Shown here piece after piece: positions 18,124 to 25,331 of a DNA stretch of 64,000 nt. Every line of letters begins with the position of its first letter. The stretch's first letter is position 1. The notes beneath the pieces are model-generated. The model saw nothing but the letters and a program-made list of their open reading frames with translations, was not told where the DNA came from and made no database searches. Source of the DNA: an uncultured Roseovarius sp. (GTDB taxonomy: Bacteria; Pseudomonadota; Alphaproteobacteria; Rhodobacterales; Rhodobacteraceae); the NCBI GenBank assembly GCA_947503145.1, contig CANNCP010000005.1, positions 124,001-188,000 on the forward strand, given 5' to 3'. Made by a program: the position numbers and the translations under genes.

Positions 18124-18828
18124 ATGAAAAAGGTCTATGGATCTGCCAAAGAGGCGCTGGATGACGTACTCTTTGACGGAATGTTCATCGCGGCAGGGGG
18201 TTTTGGCCTCTGCGGTATTCCGGAACTGCTGTTGCAGGCGATCAAGAAGGCCGGCACCAAGGACCTGACATTCGCCTCCAATAACGCGGGCGTTGACGAT
18301 TTCGGCATCGGCATTCTGCTACAGTCCCGGCAGGTGAAAAAGATGCTGTCCTCTTATGTGGGCGAAAACGCCGAATTCATGCGCCAGTATCTGAGCGGCG
18401 AGCTGGAGCTGGAATTCAACCCGCAGGGCACGCTGGCCGAACGAATGCGGGCGGGCGGCTGCGGCATTCCCGGCTTTTACACCAAGACCGGCGTGGGCAC
18501 AGTCATCGCCGAAGGCAAGGAAGTGAAGGAGTTCGACGGGCAGGAATACATCCTGGAACGCGGCATCTTTGCCGATCTTTCCATCGTCAAAGCGTGGAAG
18601 GCCGACGACACCGGCAATCTGGTGTTCCGCAAGACCGCGCGCAACTTCAACCCGCCCGCCGCGATGTGCGGCAAGATCTGCGTCGCCGAGGTCGAAGAGA
18701 TCGTGCCGCGCGGAGAGCTGGACCCCGACAGCATCCACCTGCCCGGCATCTATGTGCACCGGATCGTGCAAGGTACGCACGAAAAGCGGATCGAGCAACG
18801 CACGACACGTAAAAGGGAGGACGTATAA
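18124..18828 (+). CDS. scoA: 3-oxoacid CoA-transferase, subunit A
   Basis: Alpha subunit of a succinyl-CoA:3-ketoacid (acetoacetate) CoA-transferase, which activates acetoacetate in ketone-body or poly-hydroxybutyrate turnover. The N-terminal signature GGFGLCGIPELLL and the conserved SNNAGVDDFGIG, GTLAERMRAGGCGIPGFYT and FRKTARNFNPPAAMCGK are typical. The ATG at 18124 follows GAGGAGGTCTTTG; a TTG at 18121 is in frame but unnecessary. The stop codon overlaps the start of scoB by one base (TAATG), so the two subunits are translationally coupled. Acetate or butyrate specificity cannot be excluded from sequence. Confidence 0.93.
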   Translation: MKKVYGSAKEALDDVLFDGMFIAAGGFGLCGIPELLLQAIKKAGTKDLTFASNNAGVDDFGIGILLQSRQVKKMLSSYVGENAEFMRQYLSGELELEFNPQGTLAERMRAGGCGIPGFYTKTGVGTVIAEGKEVKEFDGQEYILERGIFADLSIVKAWKADDTGNLVFRKTARNFNPPAAMCGKICVAEVEEIVPRGELDPDSIHLPGIYVHRIVQGTHEKRIEQRTTRKREDV

Positions 18829-19466
18829 TGGCCGGTGAAGTCAAAGGCTGGGACCGCAATCAGATGGCCGCACGCGCAGCAGAAGAACTAAAAGACGGCA
18901 TGTATGTGAACCTCGGTATCGGCATCCCGACGCTGGTGGCCAACTATGTGGGCGACAAGGACATCACCCTGCAATCCGAGAACGGCATGCTGGGCATGGG
19001 CCCCTTCCCCTATGAGGGCGACGAGGACCCCGACCTGATCAATGCCGGCAAGCAGACCATTACCGAACTGGCGCGCACCAGCTATTTCGACAGCGCCACC
19101 AGCTTTGGCATGATCCGCGGCGGCAAGATCGCGGCGGCCATCCTCGGCGCGATGGAAGTGGCCGAGAATGGCGATCTGGCGAACTGGATGATTCCCGGCA
19201 AGCTGGTCAAGGGCATGGGCGGCGCGATGGATCTGGTCGCAGGTGTGGGCAAGGTGATTGTGGTGATGGACCACACCAACAAGCACGGCGACAGCAAGGT
19301 GCTGAAGGCCTGTACCCTGCCGCTGACCGGCAAGGGCGTGGTGGACCGGATCATCACCAATCTGGGTGTGCTCGATGTCGCCCCGGGTGGTCTGCGGATC
19401 GTCGAGACCGCAGAGGGCGTGACCGAGGAAAAACTGCGCGCAGCCACCGAGGCCACCATTGTGTGA
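18828..19466 (+). CDS. scoB: 3-oxoacid CoA-transferase, subunit B
   Basis: Beta subunit, carrying the catalytic glutamate in the motif QSENGMLGMGP (near residue 50), which forms the glutamyl-CoA thioester. Other family segments are NLGIGIPTLVANYV, RGGKIAAAILGAMEV and KLVKGMGGAMDLVAG. At 212 residues it has normal length. It starts on the last base of the scoA stop codon. A terminator-like pair of hairpins follows at 19472-19537, shared with the convergent transglycosylase gene. The acetyl-CoA C-acetyltransferase at 45960 would be a natural metabolic partner, though it is 26 kb away. Confidence 0.93.
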   Translation: MAGEVKGWDRNQMAARAAEELKDGMYVNLGIGIPTLVANYVGDKDITLQSENGMLGMGPFPYEGDEDPDLINAGKQTITELARTSYFDSATSFGMIRGGKIAAAILGAMEVAENGDLANWMIPGKLVKGMGGAMDLVAGVGKVIVVMDHTNKHGDSKVLKACTLPLTGKGVVDRIITNLGVLDVAPGGLRIVETAEGVTEEKLRAATEATIV

Positions 19467-19471
19467 CCCCC

Positions 19472-19537
19472 GTCCCGGGCGTGCCTCGGGACCTCTCGCA
19501 TTTGCCTGACCACGAGGCCCCGGATCAGCTCCGGGGC
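19472..19537. terminator. two hairpins between convergent scoB and transglycosylase genes
   Basis: GTCCCG (19472-19477) pairs with CGGGAC (19487-19492), and GCCCCGGA (19517-19524) pairs with TCCGGGGC (19530-19537) across a five-base loop. The genes on both sides end here, so it could end transcripts from both directions. The second palindrome resembles the one after glyS (2827-2854). Confidence 0.55.
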
Positions 19538-19548
19538 GCGTGGGTATA

Positions 19549-20370
19549 TTATTTCAGCGCCAAATTCAGCGCGCAACCATCAGACAGGAACGTCGGCCGG
19601 GTCTTGCACAGGCCGCGCGCGACATCATAGGCGGCCAGCACCTTTGGCACATAGTCACGGGTCTCGGCGAAGGGTGGGACGCCTTCGTTTTCCTTTACCG
19701 CGTTTTCACCGGCATTGTAGGCGGCAACCGCAAGGATCGGGTCGCCCTTGAACTCCTTGAGCAACCAGTCGAGATAGGCCACCCCGCCCTTGATGTTCTG
19801 TTCAGCCGACAGGCTGTCGGTGACACCGAACCGTTCGGCCGTGGCCGGGATCAGCTGCATCAACCCCTGCGCGCCTTTTTCGCTGAGTGCATCCTCGCGC
19901 CCGCCGGATTCCACCGCAATCATTGCCAGCACCAGCGCGGGCGAGACATCGGTGCCGATCGTCGCGACCAGGATATTCTGCCCCTGACTCAGTGCGATCT
20001 GTTGCAGATGTTGCAGGCGCGGACCCGGCACCACGACGCCGGCCGGCGGTTGGGCCAACTTCAGAAGTGCCGTTTCAAAGCGCAGCGCACCCGTATCCGA
20101 ATAGCCCGGAGGGATGGCATCCCAGAACCAGTCATACTGTGTCACGCGTGCCGGAACGTCCGGGGCATCATCCGGTCTGGCGGTGGCGGGCGGCGCGATC
20201 TGATCCCCCGGTTCGATCTGGACAGTGATCCGCTTGGCCGCTCCGGCCTTGGGCGGTTTGCCCATCTTGAAGGTGAATTCAGGGAACGGCGGCGGATCAT
20301 CCGCATGCGCGCCCGCATGAGGAACCGTCAGCATTGCAGCCAGCAGGCATATTTTGATATTTTTTCTCAC
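19549..20370 (-). CDS. exported lytic transglycosylase (SLT family)
   Basis: A probable periplasmic murein lytic transglycosylase that cleaves glycan strands and forms 1,6-anhydro-muropeptides. It has a signal peptide (KICLLAAMLTVPHAGAHA), a proline-rich stretch, and a C-terminal goose-lysozyme-like SLT domain (about 140-240). The catalytic Glu is in AMIAVESGG, followed by GAQGLMQLIPATAERFGV and AVAAYNAGENAV. At 273 residues it is a single-domain enzyme. It is convergent with scoB. A full copy of the 116-bp repeat lies 23 bp upstream of its start, where its own promoter would be expected. It faces the tad pilus locus, but a pilus-specific role is only a guess. Confidence 0.92.
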   Translation of the reverse strand: MRKNIKICLLAAMLTVPHAGAHADDPPPFPEFTFKMGKPPKAGAAKRITVQIEPGDQIAPPATARPDDAPDVPARVTQYDWFWDAIPPGYSDTGALRFETALLKLAQPPAGVVVPGPRLQHLQQIALSQGQNILVATIGTDVSPALVLAMIAVESGGREDALSEKGAQGLMQLIPATAERFGVTDSLSAEQNIKGGVAYLDWLLKEFKGDPILAVAAYNAGENAVKENEGVPPFAETRDYVPKVLAAYDVARGLCKTRPTFLSDGCALNLALK

Positions 20371-20392
20371 GGCGGACTGCTCTGCCTTTGAT

Positions 20393-20508
20393 TAAAGCGT
20401 TCCGCCTTGAACCTGAGGCACTCGGTCAAGGCGGAATGCGTGCAACGCTCATTTATATCGCTGCGTTTCGCGAAAAGCTGTGAGTCAGGTTTTTCGCGGA
20501 ACGCTTTA
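20393..20508 (+). repeat. 116-bp MITE-like element, copy 1
   Basis: Terminal inverted repeats TAAAGCGTTCCGC and GCGGAACGCTTTA bound the unit, which starts and ends with TA. Inside, TTCCGCCTTGA (20400-20410) pairs with TCAAGGCGGAA (20426-20436), and GCGTTTCGCGAAAA (20463-20476) pairs with TTTTCGCGGAACGC (20491-20504) with one T-G wobble. It carries no coding capacity of its own. It is more diverged than copies 2 and 3. Confidence 0.85.
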
Positions 20509-20620
20509 ATTGTTCACAGCATCGCAAAAATATTCAAATTTTACCAGCTTTGGGTACAGAATTCGGGCCAATCTCGTCCGGTCTGGCATCCTCTTTTTAC
20601 GGATTTAGTGGAAGTTCGGC

Positions 20621-20649
20621 TTTTTAACTACCTTTAAATCACTTATAAT
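20621..20649 (+). promoter_or_regulatory. candidate promoter for the Flp pilin gene
   Basis: A consensus-like TATAAT at 20644-20649 with TTTAAC (20623-20628) 15 bases upstream lies in an AT-rich tract about 195 bp before the first pilin start. The spacing is shorter than ideal and the leader would be long, so confidence is low. Confidence 0.3.
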
Positions 20650-20842
20650 CAATACCTTAGCATGGTTCCTTGCAAAAGATTTAATGTGCTCCAGAAACGT
20701 ACGAATCGTGCCCAATTGCTGCCTGATTTGACTGGCTATATCTCCCCATACCGCAGAGCAGACGGCCAACACAGAGAGGCGGCCAGACAGCAAACCGGTT
20801 GAGAACCTGAGTAACCTTATGATCCTTTGGAGGGACGAAACC

Positions 20843-21037
20843 ATGATCAAATTCTTCAAGAACTTCAGCAAAGACGAAGACGGTGCCGTGACTGTTGACT
20901 GGGTCGTTCTGACCGCAGCAGTGGTTGGCCTGGGCGTTGCCGCTGTGGCAACGGTAGGTGGCAGTATCGATACCCTGGCCACAGACATCGGCTCCGCTGT
21001 AGACGCGGTCGACACTGTGGATCGCAGCGGAGAATAA
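20843..21037 (+). CDS. flp: Flp/Fap-type pilin, copy 1
   Basis: Major structural pilin of the tad (type IVc) pilus. The 64-residue precursor has a basic leader, the segment DEDGAVTVDWVVLTAAVVGLGVAA in which processing is expected after the Gly of EDG (family knowledge, by the prepilin peptidase at 31485), and a long hydrophobic helix. Flp pilins usually have Glu at +5 of the mature chain; here Asp (AVTVD) takes its place. The ATG at 20843 has GGAGGGACGAAACC upstream; the ATG at 20819 has no ribosome site. A hairpin 45 bases downstream should end most transcripts, favouring high expression of this gene alone. Confidence 0.93.
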   Translation: MIKFFKNFSKDEDGAVTVDWVVLTAAVVGLGVAAVATVGGSIDTLATDIGSAVDAVDTVDRSGE

Positions 21038-21081
21038 CTTGATCGACCATAGCTTCGACACTTCGTCGATCCAAGAATACG

Positions 21082-21112
21082 GAGAGCCGCAAGTCATAGA
21101 TTTGCGGCTCTC
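21082..21112 (+). terminator. terminator hairpin after the first pilin
   Basis: GAGAGCCGCAA at 21082-21092 pairs perfectly with TTGCGGCTCTC at 21102-21112 across a 9-base loop, followed by TTGTGTG. It lies between the two pilin genes. Confidence 0.75.
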
Positions 21113-21240
21113 TTGTGTGAATATGCAAAAGTCTACCTCATGCAGCACCGTATTGTCGGCATTGGAAACGCGCGGCTTTGCGTTCACCCCACTTACCGTT
21201 GCATTCACGGGTTTTTCTGTTTCAATGCGGGAGTATCACA

Positions 21241-21432
21241 ATGAGCGTATTTAAAATTCTCAGAAGATTCAGCCGCGACGAAGATGGTGCCGTCACGGTT
21301 GATTGGGTCGTGCTGACCGCGGCGGTCATTGGATTGGCGCTCGGTGCCATGGCGGCGATGACGGATGTAACCACCACCTTGACCGACATGATCGATGCCG
21401 ACGTTTCTGGTATCCTCGGTGCCGACGACTGA
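21241..21432 (+). CDS. flp2: Flp/Fap-type pilin, copy 2
   Basis: A second small pilin of 63 residues. DEDGAVTVDWVVLTAAV is identical to copy 1, while the leader (MSVFKILRRFSR) and the C-terminal half (ALGAMAAMTDVTTTLTDMID) differ. It looks like a diverged tandem duplicate. The start at 21241 follows CGGGAGTATCACA. A hairpin lies downstream at 21517-21552. It may be a minor pilin, an alternative fibre subunit or a backup; the sequence does not decide. Confidence 0.9.
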   Translation: MSVFKILRRFSRDEDGAVTVDWVVLTAAVIGLALGAMAAMTDVTTTLTDMIDADVSGILGADD

Positions 21433-21516
21433 ACACCGTCAGGCTGCGCGGTACTTCCGCGGTGGGCCACAAAACCATCACTGGCTGAACCCGTTTTCGC
21501 CACATTCAACTATTAT

Positions 21517-21552
21517 ACACAGGGCTGGGTATATCCGTTCCGCGCCCTGTGC
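21517..21552 (+). terminator. hairpin between second pilin and cpaB
   Basis: CACAGGGC (21518-21525) pairs with GCCCTGTG (21544-21551) across an 18-base AT-rich loop. It is a weak terminator or processing site that could reduce read-through from the pilin genes into the assembly genes. Confidence 0.4.
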
Positions 21553-21588
21553 GCTGACATCGGTGATATAATGACGAAAGGATAGGGC

Positions 21589-22458
21589 ATGCGCGTCGTT
21601 TTCGGACTGGTACTTATTGTGGGCGTCGGCCTTGCAGGCTTTGCCGTATACATGGCCAAGACTTACATTCAGGGTTATCAGGCGCAGCTCGCTGAGGAAC
21701 GCAAGGCACGCGCGCCTGCCATCGAAACAGTCGAGGTCTATGTTGCCAAGACGCCGCTGAAATACGGCCAGCGCCTGCTGAAAAAGGACGTTCAGCTGGT
21801 CAAGTTCCCCAAGAAATCGCTGCCTGAAGGTGTTTACAGCACCGAAGAGGCGCTGTTTCCCCAGGGCGACAGCAAGCCGCGCACCATGCTGCGCGCGATA
21901 GAAAAATTCGAGGCGATCCTGGAGGTCAAGGTGACCGGCCCCGGCGAGGATGCCGGTATCACGAACGCGCTGGAACGCGGCATGCGCGCCTTTGCCATCA
22001 AGGTCGACGGCACCTCGGGCGTATCCGGCTTCCTGCGGCCCGGCGACCGGGTCGACGTCTATTGGACCGGCAGCATCGGTCGTGGCAATTTACGCACCGA
22101 AGGCGATTCCAAGGGCAACGTGACCATGCTGATCGAGGCGGGGGTCAAGCTGATCGCCGTTGACCAATCGACCAACGGCGACGACATCAAGGCGCAGGTC
22201 GCACGCACCGTGACAGTGTCGGCACGGCCCGAACAGGTCGCCGCCCTGCAGCAGGCGCAATCGACCGGCCGACTAAGCCTGTCGCTGGTCGGGGCCCAGG
22301 ATGACACCATCACTTCGGCAATCGAGATTGATCAGCGCGAATTGCTCGGCCTCGCCTCAGCGCCCGTTGCGGTTGAGCGCCCGCAAGAGCAGGTCTGCTC
22401 GATCCGGACACGACGTGGGGCCGAGGTGATTGTCACCCCGATCCCCTGCACCAACTAG
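21589..22458 (+). CDS. cpaB: Flp pilus assembly protein CpaB (RcpC)
   Basis: Periplasmic protein anchored by an N-terminal helix (VVFGLVLIVGVGLAGFAVYMA) that works with the secretin in pilus extrusion. The SAF domain (about 45-130) begins EVYVAKTPLKYGQRLLKKDVQLV, and the CpaB/RcpC C-terminal region follows (GMRAFAIKVDGTSGVSGFLR, then PGDRVDVYW). The length of 289 is typical. It has two cysteines near the C-terminus (QVCSIRTRRG and TPIPCTN), possibly a disulfide. The start at 21589 follows AAAGGATAGGGC. A strong terminator at 22596-22627 separates it from cpaC. Confidence 0.93.
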   Translation: MRVVFGLVLIVGVGLAGFAVYMAKTYIQGYQAQLAEERKARAPAIETVEVYVAKTPLKYGQRLLKKDVQLVKFPKKSLPEGVYSTEEALFPQGDSKPRTMLRAIEKFEAILEVKVTGPGEDAGITNALERGMRAFAIKVDGTSGVSGFLRPGDRVDVYWTGSIGRGNLRTEGDSKGNVTMLIEAGVKLIAVDQSTNGDDIKAQVARTVTVSARPEQVAALQQAQSTGRLSLSLVGAQDDTITSAIEIDQRELLGLASAPVAVERPQEQVCSIRTRRGAEVIVTPIPCTN

Positions 22459-22774
22459 GAGTTTGCATTTCATCCGTGTTGCGGAATTGATGCAAAAGAC
22501 ACACGATACTGATGCGGTGCGCGCCTTTTCCGCCCTTCCCAATTCAGGAAAAATGCAACCGCATCCATATTGTGCATCACTGAAAAGACACGAAAAAACG
22601 GGGCGACGCATCTGCGGCGCCCCGTTTCATTCGTGCAACTATTTTTCGCGCAAAGTCAGAAAAGACGGCTAAGTGGCATTGATTCTTGATAAAATGTAAA
22701 AAATAGCCCACAGTGAGCAATAATACGGGCAAAAAGACCCGAAATCAGAGGCGTGATCGGAAAAGGCAGGTCAC
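22459..22774 (+). other. 316-bp gap between cpaB and cpaC
   Basis: Contains a clear terminator (22596-22627) and, after it, an AT-rich segment (22675-22720) likely to hold a separate promoter for cpaC onwards; TTGATT at 22679-22684 is a candidate -35 box. No gene is seen. Confidence 0.5.
22596..22627 (+). terminator. terminator after cpaB
   Basis: AAACGGGGCG (22596-22605) pairs perfectly with CGCCCCGTTT (22618-22627), 12-base loop, followed by a T-rich CATTCG context. Confidence 0.75.
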
Positions 22775-24199
22775 ATGAAATACAGAGATATCCTTACGGC
22801 GGCCCTGCTGGGTTTCGCCATTTGCGCGGGTGCAGGCCCTGCGCCGGTTCAGGCAGAGAATCTGCACATCGTGCGCAAAGGCACGGGCCGTGATCTGAAC
22901 GTCGCGATGAACCGTGCCGTTGTGGTCGAGAGCGACGTGCCCTTTGCAGAACTGAGTATTGCAAACCCGTCCATCGCCGATTTTTCGACCCTGTCGGATC
23001 GGACCATTTATGTGCTGGGCAAATCACCCGGACGCACGACGCTGACCCTGCTCGATGAAAACGGCAGGTTGATCACCAACGTCGAAGTGCGCGTCAACGC
23101 CGATGTTTCGGAATTCAAGGAACGCCTGCGCCAGATCCTGCCCAGCGAGCAGATCGAGGTACGCACCGCCAATGATGGCATCGTACTGTCGGGCACCGTA
23201 TCCAGCACGCCGCGCATGCAGCGCGCGCTAGACTTGGCGGAACGCTACGCCCCCGAACGCGTGTCGAACCTGATGTCGGTGTCGGGCAATCAGCAGGTGA
23301 TGCTGAAAGTCCGCTTTGCCGAGATGCAGCGCACGGTGGCCAAGAGCCTTTCGACCTCGCTATCGGTGGACGGTATTTCGGCCGGGGGCCTGGGGGCCGG
23401 CATCGCCACCAACGGACAAAGCTCGAAAGGCGTGACCACAGGCGCGATCACACCCGGCTCCAGCGCGTCAGGAGCGGCCAATAACGGCGCGGTATTCTTT
23501 GGCTTCAATGCCGGGTCCGCCCAGATCGGCATGCTCCTGCAAGCACTTGAAACAAAAGGCGTTGTTCGCACTCTGGCAGAGCCGAACCTGACCGCTCTTT
23601 CGGGGCAGGAGGCCAAGTTCCTGGCGGGTGGCGAATATCCGATCCCGATTGCGCAGGACAACAACAACATCACGGTGGAATACAAGCCTTTCGGCGTTGA
23701 GCTGAATTTTGTGCCGCGCGTGCTGGATGACAATGTGATCAATCTGGAAATAGCGGCATCCGTTTCGTCGCTCGATCTGTCAAACGGACTGAACACCGGC
23801 GCCTTTACCATCGCGGCGTTCAAGCGGCGGGATGCGTCTACCACCATCGCCATGCGCGACGGCGAGAGCTTTGCCATCGCGGGCCTGTTGCAGGACGACT
23901 TTCAGGACAGCAACGGCCAGGTGCCGTGGATCGGCGACATCCCGGTACTCGGGGCATTGTTCCGTAGCGCCGATTATCAACGGTCGCAGACCGAACTGGT
24001 GATCATCGTAACGGCGCATCTTGTGACGCCCACAAAGGGCGAGGCGCTGGCACTGCCCACCGACCGTGTGCGGCTGCCTTCCGAGGCGGATCTGTTCCTT
24101 AACGGGCGCGTCGCGCGCAACGTGGGGCCCAAAACCGGTGCCGCCGGAGAAGTTGCAAAACAGGACTTCAGCGGCTCTTATGGCTATGTGATGGATTGA
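22775..24199 (+). CDS. cpaC: Tad pilus secretin CpaC (RcpA)
   Basis: Outer-membrane secretin through which the Flp pilus leaves the cell. It has a signal peptide (TAALLGFAICAGAGPAPVQA), an N-terminal pilus/BON-like region (about 35-170, with SVSGNQQVMLKVRFAEM at its end) and a secretin domain (about 250-430: LLQALETKGVVRTLAEPNLT, ALSGQEAKFLAGGEYPIPI, ELNFVPRVLDDN). The C-terminus DRVRLPSEADLFLNGR is typical of tad secretins. The length is 474. The start at 22775 has AAAGGCAGGTCAC upstream. It is followed 13 bp later by the OmpA-like lipoprotein gene. Confidence 0.94.
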   Translation: MKYRDILTAALLGFAICAGAGPAPVQAENLHIVRKGTGRDLNVAMNRAVVVESDVPFAELSIANPSIADFSTLSDRTIYVLGKSPGRTTLTLLDENGRLITNVEVRVNADVSEFKERLRQILPSEQIEVRTANDGIVLSGTVSSTPRMQRALDLAERYAPERVSNLMSVSGNQQVMLKVRFAEMQRTVAKSLSTSLSVDGISAGGLGAGIATNGQSSKGVTTGAITPGSSASGAANNGAVFFGFNAGSAQIGMLLQALETKGVVRTLAEPNLTALSGQEAKFLAGGEYPIPIAQDNNNITVEYKPFGVELNFVPRVLDDNVINLEIAASVSSLDLSNGLNTGAFTIAAFKRRDASTTIAMRDGESFAIAGLLQDDFQDSNGQVPWIGDIPVLGALFRSADYQRSQTELVIIVTAHLVTPTKGEALALPTDRVRLPSEADLFLNGRVARNVGPKTGAAGEVAKQDFSGSYGYVMD

Positions 24200-24212
24200 T
24201 GCAGGGGCGCGG

Positions 24213-24878
24213 ATGATGAAAAAAACGCTTACATTCCTGTCAGTCATGGCTCTTGGGGCGTGTGCCACCAATACCGGGCCGGTGTATCGCTCTTACTTTG
24301 ACCAGGCTGGATCGCTGGTTGATGGTGGCAGTTTCGGCAACGCCAACATGAACAACATGCAGATCATGAACGGCGAGAAAAGCTATACCCATGACCTGTC
24401 GAACCGCTTTGCGACCGAGGTTCTGAGCACTGTCAACTTTGCCTTCAACTCTGCTCAGCTGGATGCAGGCGCGCGCGACACATTGCGCGAACAGGCGACA
24501 TGGATCAAACAGTTTCCCGAGGTGCGCTTTCGCGTCTACGGGCATACCGACGCCGTCGGATCAAGCGCGTTCAACAAACGGCTGGGCCTCGCCCGCGCCA
24601 ATGCGGTGGTCGGCTACCTGTCCTCGCAGGGTATCAGCCGGCCCCGGCTCGAAGCGGTGGTCTCCTTTGGCGAGACGCAGCCGCTGATCGTGACCCAGGG
24701 CCGCGAACGCCGCAATCGCCGGACCGTGACCGAGGTTTCGGGTTTTGTTAAGTCGCACCCGATCATCATGGACGGGAAATATGCCCAAGTCATCCATCGC
24801 GAATACATCACCAGCGCCAAACCGGCCTCTGACCTGACCCTTGTCAAAGCAGGTGGGTCAACCACCGCCGCGCAATAG
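24213..24878 (+). CDS. OmpA-family lipoprotein in the tad locus
   Basis: A probable outer-membrane lipoprotein with a peptidoglycan-binding OmpA domain. The signal ends in a lipobox (LGAC, Cys near residue 18). The OmpA core (about 75-180) shows VNFAFNSAQLDAGARDTL, YGHTDAVGSSAFNKRLGLAR and RERRNRRTVTEV. It occupies the place where cpaD is found in other tad loci, between the secretin and cpaE, and may anchor or pilot the secretin to the wall; that is inference from location. Two adjacent ATG codons at 24213 leave the exact start open. A terminator follows at 24925. Confidence 0.9.
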   Translation: MMKKTLTFLSVMALGACATNTGPVYRSYFDQAGSLVDGGSFGNANMNNMQIMNGEKSYTHDLSNRFATEVLSTVNFAFNSAQLDAGARDTLREQATWIKQFPEVRFRVYGHTDAVGSSAFNKRLGLARANAVVGYLSSQGISRPRLEAVVSFGETQPLIVTQGRERRNRRTVTEVSGFVKSHPIIMDGKYAQVIHREYITSAKPASDLTLVKAGGSTTAAQ

Positions 24879-25331
24879 GGCCAGGCAACGTTATCTCCCT
24901 GCCCGGCTTGCCGGGACACCTCAAAACCCGCCGCATTGTCGGCGGGTTCTTCTTGTTTGGGGCAGGCGTGTTCGCGCGGAACGCTTTGGCCTGACTTGAG
25001 CATATTGCATTCAATTTGAGTTCAAAACGCGCGCGACATCCATTCATCGCAGGCGTTCCGGCATATGTCGTGATCCGGCACTATGCCCAGACGCTTTTGG
25101 CTGATTTGCGCTGATCCGCCCTTGCGCATCGACGCGCAACGCCGCCTTTCGCACAAAAACGGCTTTTTGGTCGTATTGTTGCCCAGATTTTAGGCCACGT
25201 TCCAGTCAGGGTGAAATCTGCCATGCACAATCCGTGTGGCGCCGCGCAGTAGGGACGCGCCGGATGTTTCGCAAAAAGACCAGCGTAGAGGCACCGATAC
25301 AGGTGACACGTAAAAATAGGACCGAGACGCA
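24879..25331. other. 453-bp gap before cpaE
   Basis: Holds a terminator (24925-24948) and then a repeat-like region: GCGGAACGCTTT (24976-24987) equals the end of the 116-bp element, and CCGGCATATGTCG (about 25058-25070) is the reverse complement of a 13-mer found at about 33384. No gene is seen. Confidence 0.45.
24925..24955 (+). terminator. terminator after the OmpA-like gene
   Basis: AACCCGCC (24925-24932) pairs with GGCGGGTT (24941-24948), followed by CTTCTTG. A second small hairpin, CCCGG CTTG CCGGG, precedes it at 24902-24915. Confidence 0.7.

Larger units (their letters stand above)
20371..20842. other. 472-bp intergenic region between transglycosylase and first pilin
   Basis: Contains the first full copy of the 116-bp repeat (20393-20508), then an unusually AT-rich stretch (about 20510-20700) that should carry the pilin promoter, and the pilin ribosome site GGAGGG just before 20843. 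No gene is seen. The sequence TTAACTACCTTTAA near 20625 resembles a CtrA box but with a 6-base rather than the canonical 7-base spacer. Confidence 0.5.

Noticed and set aside
20622..20640. CtrA-box-like TTAACTACCTTTAA upstream of the pilin gene
   Set aside because: Spacer between the TTAA halves is 6, not the canonical 7; kept only as a remark.
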